Source of the DNA: CAYMUN01 sp964393835
Lineage (GTDB): Bacteria; Patescibacteriota; Saccharimonadia; Saccharimonadales; UBA4665
Assembly (NCBI GenBank): GCA_964393835.1
Contig: CAYMUN010000004.1
Span: 8,425-72,424, forward strand
DNA length: 64,000 nt
Direction of reading: 5' to 3'
The number at the start of each line of letters is the position of its first letter. Position 1 is the first letter of the stretch. The position numbers and the translations under genes are program-made. This document shows positions 41,901 through 50,477 of the stretch, in pieces. The notes beneath the pieces were generated by a model. It was given only the letters and a program-made list of their open reading frames with translations, ran no database searches and was not told where the DNA came from.

Positions 41901-43028
41901 CTACGTCTCGTTTTCCAGCTCGCCGCGGACAATGGTGCAGATGCGGTCTACTGTCTTAGTGTCCATGTGTGGATGCACGGGCAGGGATATGACGCTGGCA
42001 GAGAGCTGCTCTGTGCCAGCTAAATCGACTTTTGGATAGTCTTTGAAGAAGGGAAAGGTGTGAACGGCGGGTGCGTAGTAGGTACGAGCCTCAACTTTTT
42101 CACGATTTAAGGCATCGAGTATTTTTTGGCGCTTGAGTGCTGGTACCATGATAGTCGCAAACTGAATGGCCGCCGTTGCCGCTCGTGGCAAAAACATAAC
42201 CTTTCCACCTGACAGCTGCTGTTCATAGCGTTCATATGTAACTCTCCGATCTTTGAGGATAGCGTCATAGTCTTCCAGTATTCGAAGCCCGATAGCACAA
42301 TCCAGTTCAGTTATTTTGGCATTTATGCCGAGAGCATTGGTTTCTTTATCGGAATTAAACGCGAAATTCTTAATTGATTCCAGTTTCTCCGCCAGGTCAT
42401 GATCTTTAGTGGTTATTAAACCGCCTTCGCCGATTCCGAAGGGTTTGGTGGCATGAAACGAAAAGACTTCGCAGTTACCTCGTCCACCTAAAAGTTTATT
42501 ATCCGCGTACGTTGATCCAAAGCCCGGCGCAGAATCTATAACGCAGCCAATACTCGCGGCGCTCGCGACTGCCTCCCACCGTTCAATTTCCGGATTACCA
42601 ATACCGAAGTTATTGATGAGTAATAAACCGGCAATATGATCACCATGAATGTCTGCTAATTCCTGAAAGCTCGCTAGGCTGGGCTGAGCGGTTTCCGCGT
42701 CAACATCAAAAAATACCGGCTCAAAACCGCACCATTTAATTGCCAGTGGCCCGGCCGAAAAAGTGAATGACGGGACGGCTACGTATTTTTTTTGAGCTGT
42801 TGCTTCTCCAAAAATAGCAGAAATGGCCATCATTAAGCCCAACGTTGCGTTTGACACCACGACTGCATGTAGATTCTGTCCAAGGTACGCCTCAAGCTTT
42901 TCTTTAAACTCGTGGTACACTGGCCCGTTATTCGAGTAGTAGTTGTTTTGGTATATTTGTTTGATGTCTTTTATTAGGCTGTCCGGGTTGGGAAGCTTAG
43001 GTTTAATAAAGGGGACGTGCTCGGTCAT
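41901..43028 (-). CDS. DegT/DnrJ/EryC1 PLP sugar aminotransferase
   Basis: 375 residues. It transaminates a dTDP-keto-sugar. N-terminal YYSNNGPVYHEFKEKLEAYLG; VPSFTFSAGPLAIKW; FFDVDAETAQPS; the Asp that holds the PLP nitrogen in GCVIDSAPGFGS; the Schiff-base Lys in FSFHATKPFGIGEGG. Glu is well placed for PLP chemistry. With RmlA/RmlB and the formyltransferase it most simply makes dTDP-4-formamido-4,6-dideoxyglucose (VioA route). A 3-amino product (QdtB-like) is possible, but no 3,4-ketoisomerase is seen. The start overlaps the methyltransferase stop (ATGA). Confidence 0.9.
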   Translation of the reverse strand: MTEHVPFIKPKLPNPDSLIKDIKQIYQNNYYSNNGPVYHEFKEKLEAYLGQNLHAVVVSNATLGLMMAISAIFGEATAQKKYVAVPSFTFSAGPLAIKWCGFEPVFFDVDAETAQPSLASFQELADIHGDHIAGLLLINNFGIGNPEIERWEAVASAASIGCVIDSAPGFGSTYADNKLLGGRGNCEVFSFHATKPFGIGEGGLITTKDHDLAEKLESIKNFAFNSDKETNALGINAKITELDCAIGLRILEDYDAILKDRRVTYERYEQQLSGGKVMFLPRAATAAIQFATIMVPALKRQKILDALNREKVEARTYYAPAVHTFPFFKDYPKVDLAGTEQLSASVISLPVHPHMDTKTVDRICTIVRGELENET

Positions 43029-43576
43029 TTCTTGACAGCCTCTATATAGGTAGTCGCCGGGTCGCGACGGAAATCAAGGGCAATGTCATAGGCGGAAATA
43101 CCTGGTTTCTGTATGCTGACTTCTTTGAAACCTGTCGCCTCAAGGACACTCATTAGGTGCTTCGCTGTGTATGCGTAACGATGCTCCCAGCTAAATAAAC
43201 AGTCGCTCACCATTTCATCCCATGACTTTCCAAAGCGGTGATCTTCCAGATGGGGCAAAACGTAATTCATGTAGGTCTTCCTTTTAAAGACATAGGCGTT
43301 GAGGAGTTTTTTTAAGTCTGGCCAGCCAATTCTCATAGCGGCGCCTTTTTTCATGACGCGGTGACACTCTTTTAAAAATACTTCGGCGTCTGTTTTAATA
43401 AGATGTTCAATAAAATGCTCGTGAAAGATAGCGTCTACAGTGCTATCTTTGTACGGTAAGGGCTGGCGCAAATCGTGTCGAATAATGCCCTTGTTGCGCA
43501 AGATATCTATATTGTCCCAGCCTTCAACTATATGAGGCCCGCAGGCTAGATGAAGTTTAACTGTCTTCTTTGTCAT
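43025..43576 (-). CDS. SAM-dependent methyltransferase
   Basis: About 183 residues from ATG 43576, supported by GGAGG just upstream; six codons are open beyond it. Class I fold: VKLHLACGPHIVEGWDNIDI (SAM loop LACG), FHEHFIEHLIKTDAEVFLKECHRVMKKGAAMRIGWPD, and a C-terminal helix-strand pair LEATGFKEVSIQ. It is embedded between the Wzt-like ATPase (overlap about 20 nt) and the aminotransferase. A glycan O- or N-methylation, possibly a chain cap recognised by Wzt, is a reasonable inference. Confidence 0.87.
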   Translation of the reverse strand: MTKKTVKLHLACGPHIVEGWDNIDILRNKGIIRHDLRQPLPYKDSTVDAIFHEHFIEHLIKTDAEVFLKECHRVMKKGAAMRIGWPDLKKLLNAYVFKRKTYMNYVLPHLEDHRFGKSWDEMVSDCLFSWEHRYAYTAKHLMSVLEATGFKEVSIQKPGISAYDIALDFRRDPATTYIEAVKK

Positions 43577-44759
43577 GAATCCTCCATTCTCCATTAGTTC
43601 TTATTGGGCCGCCACGAAATTTGTCAAAACCCTGAATTACGAATTTTATACTTCCGATTTGATAACCGATTAGTTTGAACCCCTGCTTGGTAAAGATTGC
43701 TACGTCTACTGTATATGAGCCAGGATTAAAATATTCAAGCGGTATGCTGCAGGCTACTGTGTGTTTTTTTCCCTGAGCCCCCGGTAGCGTAAGTGCTTTT
43801 GTGTTTTGTTCTGCTACTGGGAAACCGTTGGAGATTACGCCGTATCCAAGGTCTACTTCTACGTCTTTGCTTAGACTATAGGTTACTTCAAAATTCAATG
43901 TGCCGTCACGGGTTAACTTTACTGGTGAGTTCTGCTTAACGCTCAGCGAGCTTACGGGCCCGCTGAGACTTTTATTTCTGATGCCCTGGGCAGCTCCACC
44001 GCTGCCCTCTTCGATAGTAGCGATATTATCAAGCGTGTACTGGCCCGCGACTTCATCAGGATCACCAATGTTCTTTATCTTGCCATCTTCTATGAGTAGG
44101 GCTCGTGTGCAAAATCGCATTACGGCACCCATGTCATGAGATACAAGAATTATGGTAGCTTTTTTATCTTTGAGGTATTCAAAATATTCAAAGCATTTTT
44201 GCTGGAACGACGCGTCGCCAACCGCTAGTACTTCGTCAATCAGCAAAATATCGCTATTTGTCCTCGTAGCTATCGAAAAAGCCAGACGCACCTGCATGCC
44301 AGAAGAGTAGTTTTTAAGTTTTTGATCCATGAAGCGCTCGATCTCCGCGAACTCTACGATATCATCATACATGGCATCCATTTCTTTGCGGTTGAAACCC
44401 AGGAGCGCGCCGTTAAGAAAGACATTTTCGCGACCCGATAGTTCTTGATTAAATCCTACTCCCAGCTCAATAAAGGGAGTGAGCTTGCCGTTGAGAGTAA
44501 TACTCCCTTTACTTGGCGTATAGATGCCGGCCAAGAGCTTCAACAGAGTGCTTTTACCGCCACCATTGCGGCCGACAATACCAAAAAATTCGCCTTTTTT
44601 AACCTCGAACGATATATCTTCCAGGGCCTGTTGTTTTTCGTAGGTTTTGTTGCGTTTATAGAAGTTTATAAAGGCGCTCTTAATCGAAGTAGTCTTTTCA
44701 TGAGGCAGCTTAAACGTTTTGCTGACATTCTCTACTTTAATTGCTACTTCTTCGTTCAT
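43557..44759 (-). CDS. wzt: Surface-polysaccharide ABC exporter ATPase with C-terminal glycan-binding domain
   Basis: 400 residues. The ABC domain (about 1-240) has FGIVGRNGGGKSTLLKLLAGIY, the YSSGMQVRLAFSIA signature and DILLIDEVLAVGD. The remaining 150 residues are a beta-sandwich like the Wzt C-terminal domain (LSVKQNSPVKLTRDGTLNFEVTYSL, IPLEYFNPGSYTVDVAIFTK), which in Gram-negative O-antigen systems recognises the modified chain end. It pairs with the permease gene 3 nt upstream. The unusual point is finding this system in a CPR organism without an outer membrane of LPS type. Confidence 0.94.
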   Translation of the reverse strand: MNEEVAIKVENVSKTFKLPHEKTTSIKSAFINFYKRNKTYEKQQALEDISFEVKKGEFFGIVGRNGGGKSTLLKLLAGIYTPSKGSITLNGKLTPFIELGVGFNQELSGRENVFLNGALLGFNRKEMDAMYDDIVEFAEIERFMDQKLKNYSSGMQVRLAFSIATRTNSDILLIDEVLAVGDASFQQKCFEYFEYLKDKKATIILVSHDMGAVMRFCTRALLIEDGKIKNIGDPDEVAGQYTLDNIATIEEGSGGAAQGIRNKSLSGPVSSLSVKQNSPVKLTRDGTLNFEVTYSLSKDVEVDLGYGVISNGFPVAEQNTKALTLPGAQGKKHTVACSIPLEYFNPGSYTVDVAIFTKQGFKLIGYQIGSIKFVIQGFDKFRGGPIRTNGEWRIHDKEDS

Positions 44760-44762
44760 GCT

Positions 44763-45563
44763 TTAAATATTCTCCGCGAAGTATTTAGATTCTTTTTTGA
44801 AGTAGAGTAAGCCACTGACGAGAACCAGTAGAACCACCATGAAAGGAATAAATATATACGGCCCGCCGTCGAACAGTTGGTATACTGTCGGGGTTTGGTG
44901 CGTAATCGTGGCATAGCGAGCATCTTGAATAGCTTGGGCCATGGGATTCAACAGGATGAGTTTCTGAGCGGTGATGTTAGGTATAAGCGACAGGGAGTAC
45001 AGGATGGGCGTTAAGTAAAACCCGGCCTGCAAGATGACTTCCCAGATATAGTTAATGTCACGGAATTTTACAAAAGCCGCCGACAAAAACAAAGACAGAC
45101 CCAGTGCCAGCAAATATACTTCGGCCAGTATGAGTGGCAGCCACAGGGTTGTCCGGAGTAAATCGACATGGTTCAGTACCATAAAGACCACGATGACCAC
45201 GAGATTCAAAAAGAGGTTAATCAATGCCGAGATACTACTACTAAACACGATCATCCAGCGCGGGATACGAATTTTACGGATCAAGTCCCCCCTGCCCACG
45301 ATTGAGCCGAGACTTTGGGAGGTCATTTCTAAAAAAAAGTTCCAGATCACAATGCCAAGTAATAGGTAAACCGGAAAGTGCGGTATACCGCCGCCCGACT
45401 TCAGCACCTTTACGAACACTACGTACAAAATCACAAACAGCAGCAAAGGTCGCAGCAGCGACCAGGCATAGCCCAGCACTGAGCCTTGGTAGCGAAGCTT
45501 AAAATCGGTGCGGACAAGCTCGCTGAGCAGAGCCCGGTTTTGTTTCGTGACAAAGCGCTTCAT
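44763..45563 (-). CDS. wzm: Surface-polysaccharide ABC exporter permease
   Basis: 266 residues with six predicted membrane helices, ABC-2 family. The N-terminal amphipathic start LLSELVRTDFKLRYQGSVLGYAWSLLRPLLLFVILYVVF is the TagG/Wzm hallmark. FFLEMTSQSLGSIVGRGDLIRKIRIPRWM follows in the second loop. It forms the channel for lipid-linked glycan together with the ATPase encoded immediately downstream. It is the first gene of the minus-strand glycan operon and is divergent from the GT2 gene, with 38 nt between starts. Confidence 0.94.
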   Translation of the reverse strand: MKRFVTKQNRALLSELVRTDFKLRYQGSVLGYAWSLLRPLLLFVILYVVFVKVLKSGGGIPHFPVYLLLGIVIWNFFLEMTSQSLGSIVGRGDLIRKIRIPRWMIVFSSSISALINLFLNLVVIVVFMVLNHVDLLRTTLWLPLILAEVYLLALGLSLFLSAAFVKFRDINYIWEVILQAGFYLTPILYSLSLIPNITAQKLILLNPMAQAIQDARYATITHQTPTVYQLFDGGPYIFIPFMVVLLVLVSGLLYFKKESKYFAENI

Positions 45564-45601
45564 TTATTAGGGTATTATAGAGGAAGAAAGCTGGTAAGTC
45601 G

Positions 45602-46609
45602 ATGCGTGAACCATGTGTCATTGTCCCTAATTGGAACGGTCTGGACAGTTTGGAAGACTGTCTGGATTCCCTATTGGCTCAGACGGTGAAGGCCCGCGTT
45701 ATTGTCGTAGATAATGGATCAGAAGACGGCTCCCTGGAGCTGGTGGAGCAACACTACCCAGGCGTGGAGTTGATTGAGCATGATACTAACCGGGGTTACG
45801 CCGGCGGCGTGAATCCCGGCTTTCGGCGAGCCAGCGAGTTAGGGGCCAAATACGTCGCGCCGTTTAACAATGACGCCGTGGCTGACCCAACGTGGTTAGA
45901 AAAACTGGTGCAGTATTTAGATAATCACGCCGAGGTCGGCATCGCCGCCCCTAAACTGCTCAGCGCGGACGGCAAAAAGATTGACAGTACGGGTGATTAC
46001 TACACAGTGTGGGGCCTGCCCTACCCCCGCGGCCGCGGCGAGACCGACATCGACAAATACGACACCGAAATCGAGGTCTTTGGGGCCAGCGGCGGGGCCA
46101 GCCTGTACCGGGTAAAGATGCTGCAAGAAATTGGGCTGCTAGACGAAGGTTTCTTTGCCTATTACGAAGATGTTGATCTGAGTTTCCGGGCCCAGCTGGC
46201 CGGCTGGAAAGTCGCCTATGTGCCAGGCTCAATCGCCTATCACCAGATTGGCGCTACCAGCGGCAAAGTAAAAGGCTTCGCGACCTACCAAACACTTAAG
46301 AATTTACCCCTGTTGTGGTTTAAAAACATGCCGCGAAGATACTTATGGCAGACCGGCTGGCGGTTTTGGCTGGCCGATACCCTGTTTTTTATGCGCGCCA
46401 TATCCCGTGGCCAAGTATGGTCGGCGCTCAAGGGCGCGGCCATGGGTAAATACCGACTGCTGACGGCTTTGGGCAAGCGGCGGCGCATCCAACAGGCAAA
46501 AAAAGTGAGCGATGATTACATTTGGCAGTCGCTGGTGCATGATCTACCGCCAAATGCCCGAGCCCTCCGCCGCCTACGTGATTACAAGTTTTGGAACAGA
46601 GCAAGGTAA
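45602..46609 (+). CDS. Glycosyltransferase family 2, rhamnosyltransferase-like
   Basis: 335 residues. IVPNWNGLDSLEDCLDSLLAQ and IVVDNGSEDGS form the nucleotide-sugar half; PFNNDAVADPTWLEKL holds the metal DxD-like pair; ASGGASLYRVKMLQEIGLLDEGFFAYYEDVDLSFRAQLAGWKVAYVP is the conserved acceptor-side block of WbbL-type transferases. Rhamnose donor is likely given the local RmlABCD genes, but this is inferred. The C terminus is helical and basic. Its last 28 nt overlap the end of the convergent Fic gene. Confidence 0.9.
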   Translation: MREPCVIVPNWNGLDSLEDCLDSLLAQTVKARVIVVDNGSEDGSLELVEQHYPGVELIEHDTNRGYAGGVNPGFRRASELGAKYVAPFNNDAVADPTWLEKLVQYLDNHAEVGIAAPKLLSADGKKIDSTGDYYTVWGLPYPRGRGETDIDKYDTEIEVFGASGGASLYRVKMLQEIGLLDEGFFAYYEDVDLSFRAQLAGWKVAYVPGSIAYHQIGATSGKVKGFATYQTLKNLPLLWFKNMPRRYLWQTGWRFWLADTLFFMRAISRGQVWSALKGAAMGKYRLLTALGKRRRIQQAKKVSDDYIWQSLVHDLPPNARALRRLRDYKFWNRAR

Positions 46610-47727
46610 TCACTCATACGGAACAGTCGGTTGCGTGAATAACCCGTCATCTCTGTAAGTATACCGAGGCGCTCAAAATCAGCCACTAAATTATTGGCTG
46701 TCTCATAACGAATGCCTAGCTCGCCGGCAACGTCATTAACACTGACGATGGGGTGTGAAAACAGGTGCAACAATAGTTTGCGAGCCCGGGGCACCTTGCG
46801 GCCTAAACGACTAATTTTCATCTCGTACCGTTCGCGCAAGTTGATGATGTCTTCAAAAGTTTGCTTACCTTTGGCGGCGGTCACAATAACGCCCTCTAAA
46901 AAGAAGCGCACCCACTGTTCTAGGTGACCCCTGTCGCGTACCTCGTCTAGGGAATCGTAATAGGCTTGACGGTATTTCTCAAAGTACGATGACAAATAGA
47001 GCACTGGCTTGTCCAAAAAGCCACGCTCTATGAGCTGCAAGGTGATAAACAGCCGCCCGATGCGACCATTACCGTCTAAAAACGGGTGGATGGTCTCAAA
47101 CTGATAGTGACCGATAGCGACTTTAATCAACACCGGAACTTGGAGCGACTGATTGTGCCAAAAATTCTCCCAGTCGCTCAACAGACCTGGCAATTCGTCG
47201 TGATGCGGCGGTATAAAGTGGGCCGTCCTGATGGTCGAGCCACCGATCCAGTTCTGTGATTTGCGCAGCTGGCCGGGTTCCTTTTTTGCGCCTCGCGTGC
47301 CCGAGAGTAGAATTTGATGGGTTTGGGCAATCAGCCGCAGGGCTACTGGGAGCGTCTGTAATTCTCCGATAGCGTAGTTCATGGCTTTAATATAGTTTTG
47401 GACTTCCTGCCAATCATGTCGCCGTTCCGGGGATACATCAGCTTCGTCGAGTAGGGCTTCGTCGATGCCTGTTTTAGTTCCTTCAATCCGGCTAGAACTG
47501 ACTGCCTCGCTTTTAACATGCATTTGGATGAAATAATCAACATCCGGCACTAAACGAGCATAAGCGTTGAGCTCACCAAGTAAGCGATTTGCTTCCTCCA
47601 GGCGAGTGCTTATATCTGAACGTCCAAAATCAAACGGACGATTAATAGGCGACGGCAAGAAGCTCTGATATTCATAATCTTTATCCCAAAAATGGCGCTG
47701 CTTGGTACCGGCTGTGAAAGCATTCAT
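46582..47727 (-). CDS. Fic-domain protein with N-terminal inhibitory motif and winged helix
   Basis: 381 residues. The Fic core has HPFLDGNGRIGRLFI, the full H-x-F-x-D/E-G-N-G-R-x-x-R active site for AMP transfer from ATP. The N-terminal VSSSRIEGTKTGI matches the inhibitory (S/T)xxxE(G/N) helix, so the enzyme is of the self-restrained class II type. The C-terminal 70 residues form a winged helix (FSHPIVSVNDVAGELGIRYETANNLVADFERLGILTE), as in many free-standing Fic proteins. The target is unknown. A -10 box TATAGT lies 8 nt before the ATG, and direct ATTCATAA repeats flank it, suggesting autoregulation. It lies among glycan genes and looks like an accessory insertion. Confidence 0.92.
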   Translation of the reverse strand: MNAFTAGTKQRHFWDKDYEYQSFLPSPINRPFDFGRSDISTRLEEANRLLGELNAYARLVPDVDYFIQMHVKSEAVSSSRIEGTKTGIDEALLDEADVSPERRHDWQEVQNYIKAMNYAIGELQTLPVALRLIAQTHQILLSGTRGAKKEPGQLRKSQNWIGGSTIRTAHFIPPHHDELPGLLSDWENFWHNQSLQVPVLIKVAIGHYQFETIHPFLDGNGRIGRLFITLQLIERGFLDKPVLYLSSYFEKYRQAYYDSLDEVRDRGHLEQWVRFFLEGVIVTAAKGKQTFEDIINLRERYEMKISRLGRKVPRARKLLLHLFSHPIVSVNDVAGELGIRYETANNLVADFERLGILTEMTGYSRNRLFRMSDYLALFQNL

Positions 47728-47785
47728 AACTATGACTATACATTATTATATTCATAATTACAAGCTTAAAAATGAATATGATAAT
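47722..47785 (-). promoter_or_regulatory. Fic gene promoter/operator region
   Basis: TATAGT (plus ACTATA, 47735-47740) sits 8 nt before the Fic ATG. ATTCATAA occurs at 47722-47729 and 47750-47757. TATTATATTCAT and ATGAATATGATAATA form an imperfect inverted repeat across 47744-47785. The winged helix of the Fic protein is an obvious candidate binder. Confidence 0.45.
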
Positions 47786-47859
47786 ACTTGTTCCGTTTTG
47801 TTCGGTATCATGGGGCTTCATGGCTTCATAAAGAGCTCCGTCATGCTAGGATTACTATT

Positions 47860-48945
47860 ATGAGCCACGTAGCAATTGACGCCCGAGAACTGCGTACCAG
47901 CAGTGGTCGCTATGTTGAACGCCTGCTGCATTATTTACAGGGGCTACAAACTCAGCACCAATTCACCGTGCTGCTTAAGCCCCAAGATATGGCAGCCTGG
48001 GAGCCGACCAGTTCCCAGTTTCGCAAGGTAGCCTGCCCGCACAAGGAGTTTACTTTTGACGAGCAGCTTGGCTTGCGACGACAGCTTAAGGGGTTGGGGG
48101 CTGACTTGGTGCACTTCCCGTTTGTCCAGCAGCCCGTCTGGTATAGCGGTGACGTCGTGACGACAATTCAGGATTTGACGACGCTGCGGTTTGATAATCC
48201 GGCTAAAAATCGGCTGGTTTTCCGGTTTAAGCAGCGCGTGTACGCCTATGTCATCAAGCGAGCTGTCAAAAAGTCTCGGCATTTGATGACGCCTACCCAG
48301 TTTGTTAAAGATGACGTGGTGCGCTTTAGCGGCGTAGTGCCCGATAAAATTAGCGTTACCTACGAGGCGGCCGATAAAATTACGGCCGTCGCGGAATCGC
48401 TACCAGAGCTGACAAACAAAAAATTCATCATGTACGTTGGCCGGCCGACGCCGCACAAAAACCTGGCGCGCTTAATCGAAGCTTTTGGCTTGGTGCGAGC
48501 CCAGCACCCTGATCTGACACTGGTACTGGCCGGCAAAAAAGACGCTAATTACGAGCGGGTAGAGGCTGCGGCGCGGCAAAAAGGCCTGCTATTTACTGGT
48601 TTTATCAGCGAGGGTCGTTTGCGCTGGTTGTACGAAAATTGCGCGGCCTACGTCTTTCCCTCCCTCAGCGAAGGCTTTGGCCTGCCTGGGCTGGAGGCCA
48701 TGATTCACGGCGCTCCGGTCGTCAGCAGCAACGCCACCTGCCTGCCGGAAGTCTACGGCCCGGCCGCTCATTACTTTGATCCACTTGATACCCAGGCCAT
48801 GGCCGACGCCATCAACGAAGTTTTGAGCGATAAGGAACTACGGCAAAAGCTTATTGAAGCCGGCACGGCTCAAGCCCAAAAATACTCTTGGCAGCGCACG
48901 GCTGAGCAAACGCTGGCGGTCTACGACCGCGTGCTGGACAGCTAA
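47860..48945 (+). CDS. Glycosyltransferase family 4
   Basis: About 361 residues from ATG 47860 (MSHVAIDAREL); the frame is open upstream to 47788 but that part is not protein-like. GT-B fold: IDARELRTSSGRYVERLL at the N terminus. The C-terminal domain has MYVGRPTPHKNLARLIEAF, VLAGKKDANYERV, FTGFISEGRLRWLYENCAAYVFPSLSEGFGLPGLEAMIHGAPVVSS with the E-x7-E motif. Mannosyl- or similar transferase on lipid-linked glycan; donor unknown. Last plus-strand glycan gene before the origin region; it converges with jag with a 4-nt overlap of stops. Confidence 0.9.
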   Translation: MSHVAIDARELRTSSGRYVERLLHYLQGLQTQHQFTVLLKPQDMAAWEPTSSQFRKVACPHKEFTFDEQLGLRRQLKGLGADLVHFPFVQQPVWYSGDVVTTIQDLTTLRFDNPAKNRLVFRFKQRVYAYVIKRAVKKSRHLMTPTQFVKDDVVRFSGVVPDKISVTYEAADKITAVAESLPELTNKKFIMYVGRPTPHKNLARLIEAFGLVRAQHPDLTLVLAGKKDANYERVEAAARQKGLLFTGFISEGRLRWLYENCAAYVFPSLSEGFGLPGLEAMIHGAPVVSSNATCLPEVYGPAAHYFDPLDTQAMADAINEVLSDKELRQKLIEAGTAQAQKYSWQRTAEQTLAVYDRVLDS

Positions 48946-49409
48946 GCCTCGCCGGGTTTGAGCACGATGTGCCGGTCGCGGCCCTCGCCGGCGGAGTCAC
49001 TAGACAGCCCGTACTCGGCGGCCAGTTGGTGCACGACCCGGCGATCGGCAGCGTTCATTGGCTCGAGATCCATCGGCTCGCCGGAGTCTTTGACTTGCTT
49101 GACCCAGGTTTCGGCTTTTTCGCGCAGGCGATCGGCCCGCTGTTTTTTGTATTCGGCGATGTCGACATTGACCCGGTTATGCTCGTAGCCTTGGTTTTTA
49201 AGCGCCGTGCTGGTCAGGTACTGCAGTGAGCGCATAGTATCCCCGCGCTGTCCGATCAAGAAGCCGTTGAGGTGGGTACTGGGCACGTTGAGCTGGATGA
49301 CTTCGTCATCGCTCGTAGCGTGAACGTCGGTGTTAAGACCAAAAAACGACAACAAATCTTCCAGGTATTTTTTGCCGTACTGGATGGCTTCCTCGAGAGA
49401 ATCATTCAT
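48942..49409 (-). CDS. khpB: KH/R3H RNA-binding protein (Jag/KhpB)
   Basis: 155 residues. A KH domain with FLIGQRGDTMRSLQYLTSTALKN, then R3H residues NAADRRVVHQLAAEYGLSSDSAGEGRDRHIVLKP. The N-terminal Jag_N part is reduced. In Firmicutes KhpB binds RNA with KhpA and affects cell elongation and division. It follows yidC with a 4-nt overlap in the ancient rpmH-rnpA-yidC-jag order next to the origin. Confidence 0.93.
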   Translation of the reverse strand: MNDSLEEAIQYGKKYLEDLLSFFGLNTDVHATSDDEVIQLNVPSTHLNGFLIGQRGDTMRSLQYLTSTALKNQGYEHNRVNVDIAEYKKQRADRLREKAETWVKQVKDSGEPMDLEPMNAADRRVVHQLAAEYGLSSDSAGEGRDRHIVLKPGEA

Positions 49410-50341
49410 CGCTGACGCCTCTTTTTGCGAGATTGTTTCTTGGGCGATTTGGGTTTCTTGGGCGCGGCCACGATTTCAGCCTCGGGGATGGCTTTGATGT
49501 CTTTTTTGGCGGGTTTATCGGCGATAGCTTCCATTTCACCCTCGTCTTTATTGAGGACGATACTCTGCTGGATAAAGGCCACGATGCCGCCGACCAGCCA
49601 GTACAGACTGAGGGCAGAGGCCAGGTTGACGGTAAACAGGAATATCATGGCTGGCAGTAGGTACAGCGTGCTGCGGCCAACGGCGGCATTGACTTCGGAC
49701 TGATCGGCCTGCTTGCCCGCGCCAGCTTCTTTGAGAATCGCTCGCAAGCCGCGCGAATCTTTATCAGTTGGCAGTAATTGCTTGCTCTGGAAGAATTGGG
49801 CGACGGCGCTGCCGATAACCAGCAACATAGCCGGCCAGTAGATGCCGCCGGCTTTGCCGAGCGCCGCCCGACTGAGGTCAACCAGACCAAACAACGTGTC
49901 GTCAAACAGGTGAATGTTATGTGACAGCTGCTGCATCCAAGGCAGGTCTTGCAGTGCCGGGTAGGCAAAGCTAATGATATTTTCGGGATTATTGATGATC
50001 CGACGTAAGCCGCTGTACAGCCCGATCAAGACGATCAACTGGACAATCAGTGTCGGTAACGTCCCGAGCGGATTGATGCCCCGCTCTTTGTAGAGTTCCA
50101 TCAACATCATTGATTCTTTTTGGCGATTACCTTTAGTGGCCTGCTTAATCTTTTTGATCTCCGGCTGCAGTTTTTTCATGGCTTTAGCCTGGTGCAACTG
50201 TTTTTTAACCAGGGGCCACAGCAGCAGGCGGATGACGATAGTAAAGATAATCAGACTAAGGCCAAAGTTGTGCCCCGGAATCAGGGCGTAAATCAACACT
50301 AAAAGGTTAAAAATCGGCTGGACAATAAAAGTCGTGAACAT
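49406..50341 (-). CDS. yidC: Membrane protein insertase YidC/OxaI
   Basis: 311 residues, short form without the Gram-negative periplasmic domain. Five membrane segments: the start FTTFIVQPIFNLLVLIYALIPG, then GLSLIIFTIVIRLLLWPLVKKQLHQAKAMKKLQPEIKKI with the conserved Arg in the groove helix, PTLIVQLIVLIGLYSGL, and STLYLLPAMIFLFTVNLASALSLYWLVGGIVAF. The Lys-rich tail (KKPKSPKKQSRKKRRQR) probably binds ribosomes. It inserts membrane proteins with or without Sec. Its upstream region contains the 12-bp repeats. Confidence 0.95.
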   Translation of the reverse strand: MFTTFIVQPIFNLLVLIYALIPGHNFGLSLIIFTIVIRLLLWPLVKKQLHQAKAMKKLQPEIKKIKQATKGNRQKESMMLMELYKERGINPLGTLPTLIVQLIVLIGLYSGLRRIINNPENIISFAYPALQDLPWMQQLSHNIHLFDDTLFGLVDLSRAALGKAGGIYWPAMLLVIGSAVAQFFQSKQLLPTDKDSRGLRAILKEAGAGKQADQSEVNAAVGRSTLYLLPAMIFLFTVNLASALSLYWLVGGIVAFIQQSIVLNKDEGEMEAIADKPAKKDIKAIPEAEIVAAPKKPKSPKKQSRKKRRQR

Positions 50342-50416
50342 TGCCTACTACTATACCATGCCCGACCGGTGTTCCGTGCTACTGACTTGGCCGCGACAGC
50401 GTCTTCAATGTTGCCG

Positions 50417-50452
50417 GTGTACACTAGAGTGTACACTTGAATGTACACCGGG
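50417..50452. repeat. Three tandem 12-bp iteron-like repeats
   Basis: GTGTACACTAGA (50417), GTGTACACTTGA (50429) and ATGTACACCGGG (50441) follow one another with an exact 12-bp period. GTGTACAC is itself palindromic in the first two, and the first and third can pair as GGTGTACA/TGTACACC. They lie between rnpA and yidC, 75 bp upstream of the yidC start and about 0.8 kb from dnaA. Confidence 0.7.
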
Positions 50453-50477
50453 TACAAACAGGCTCGCAATCAGTTAG

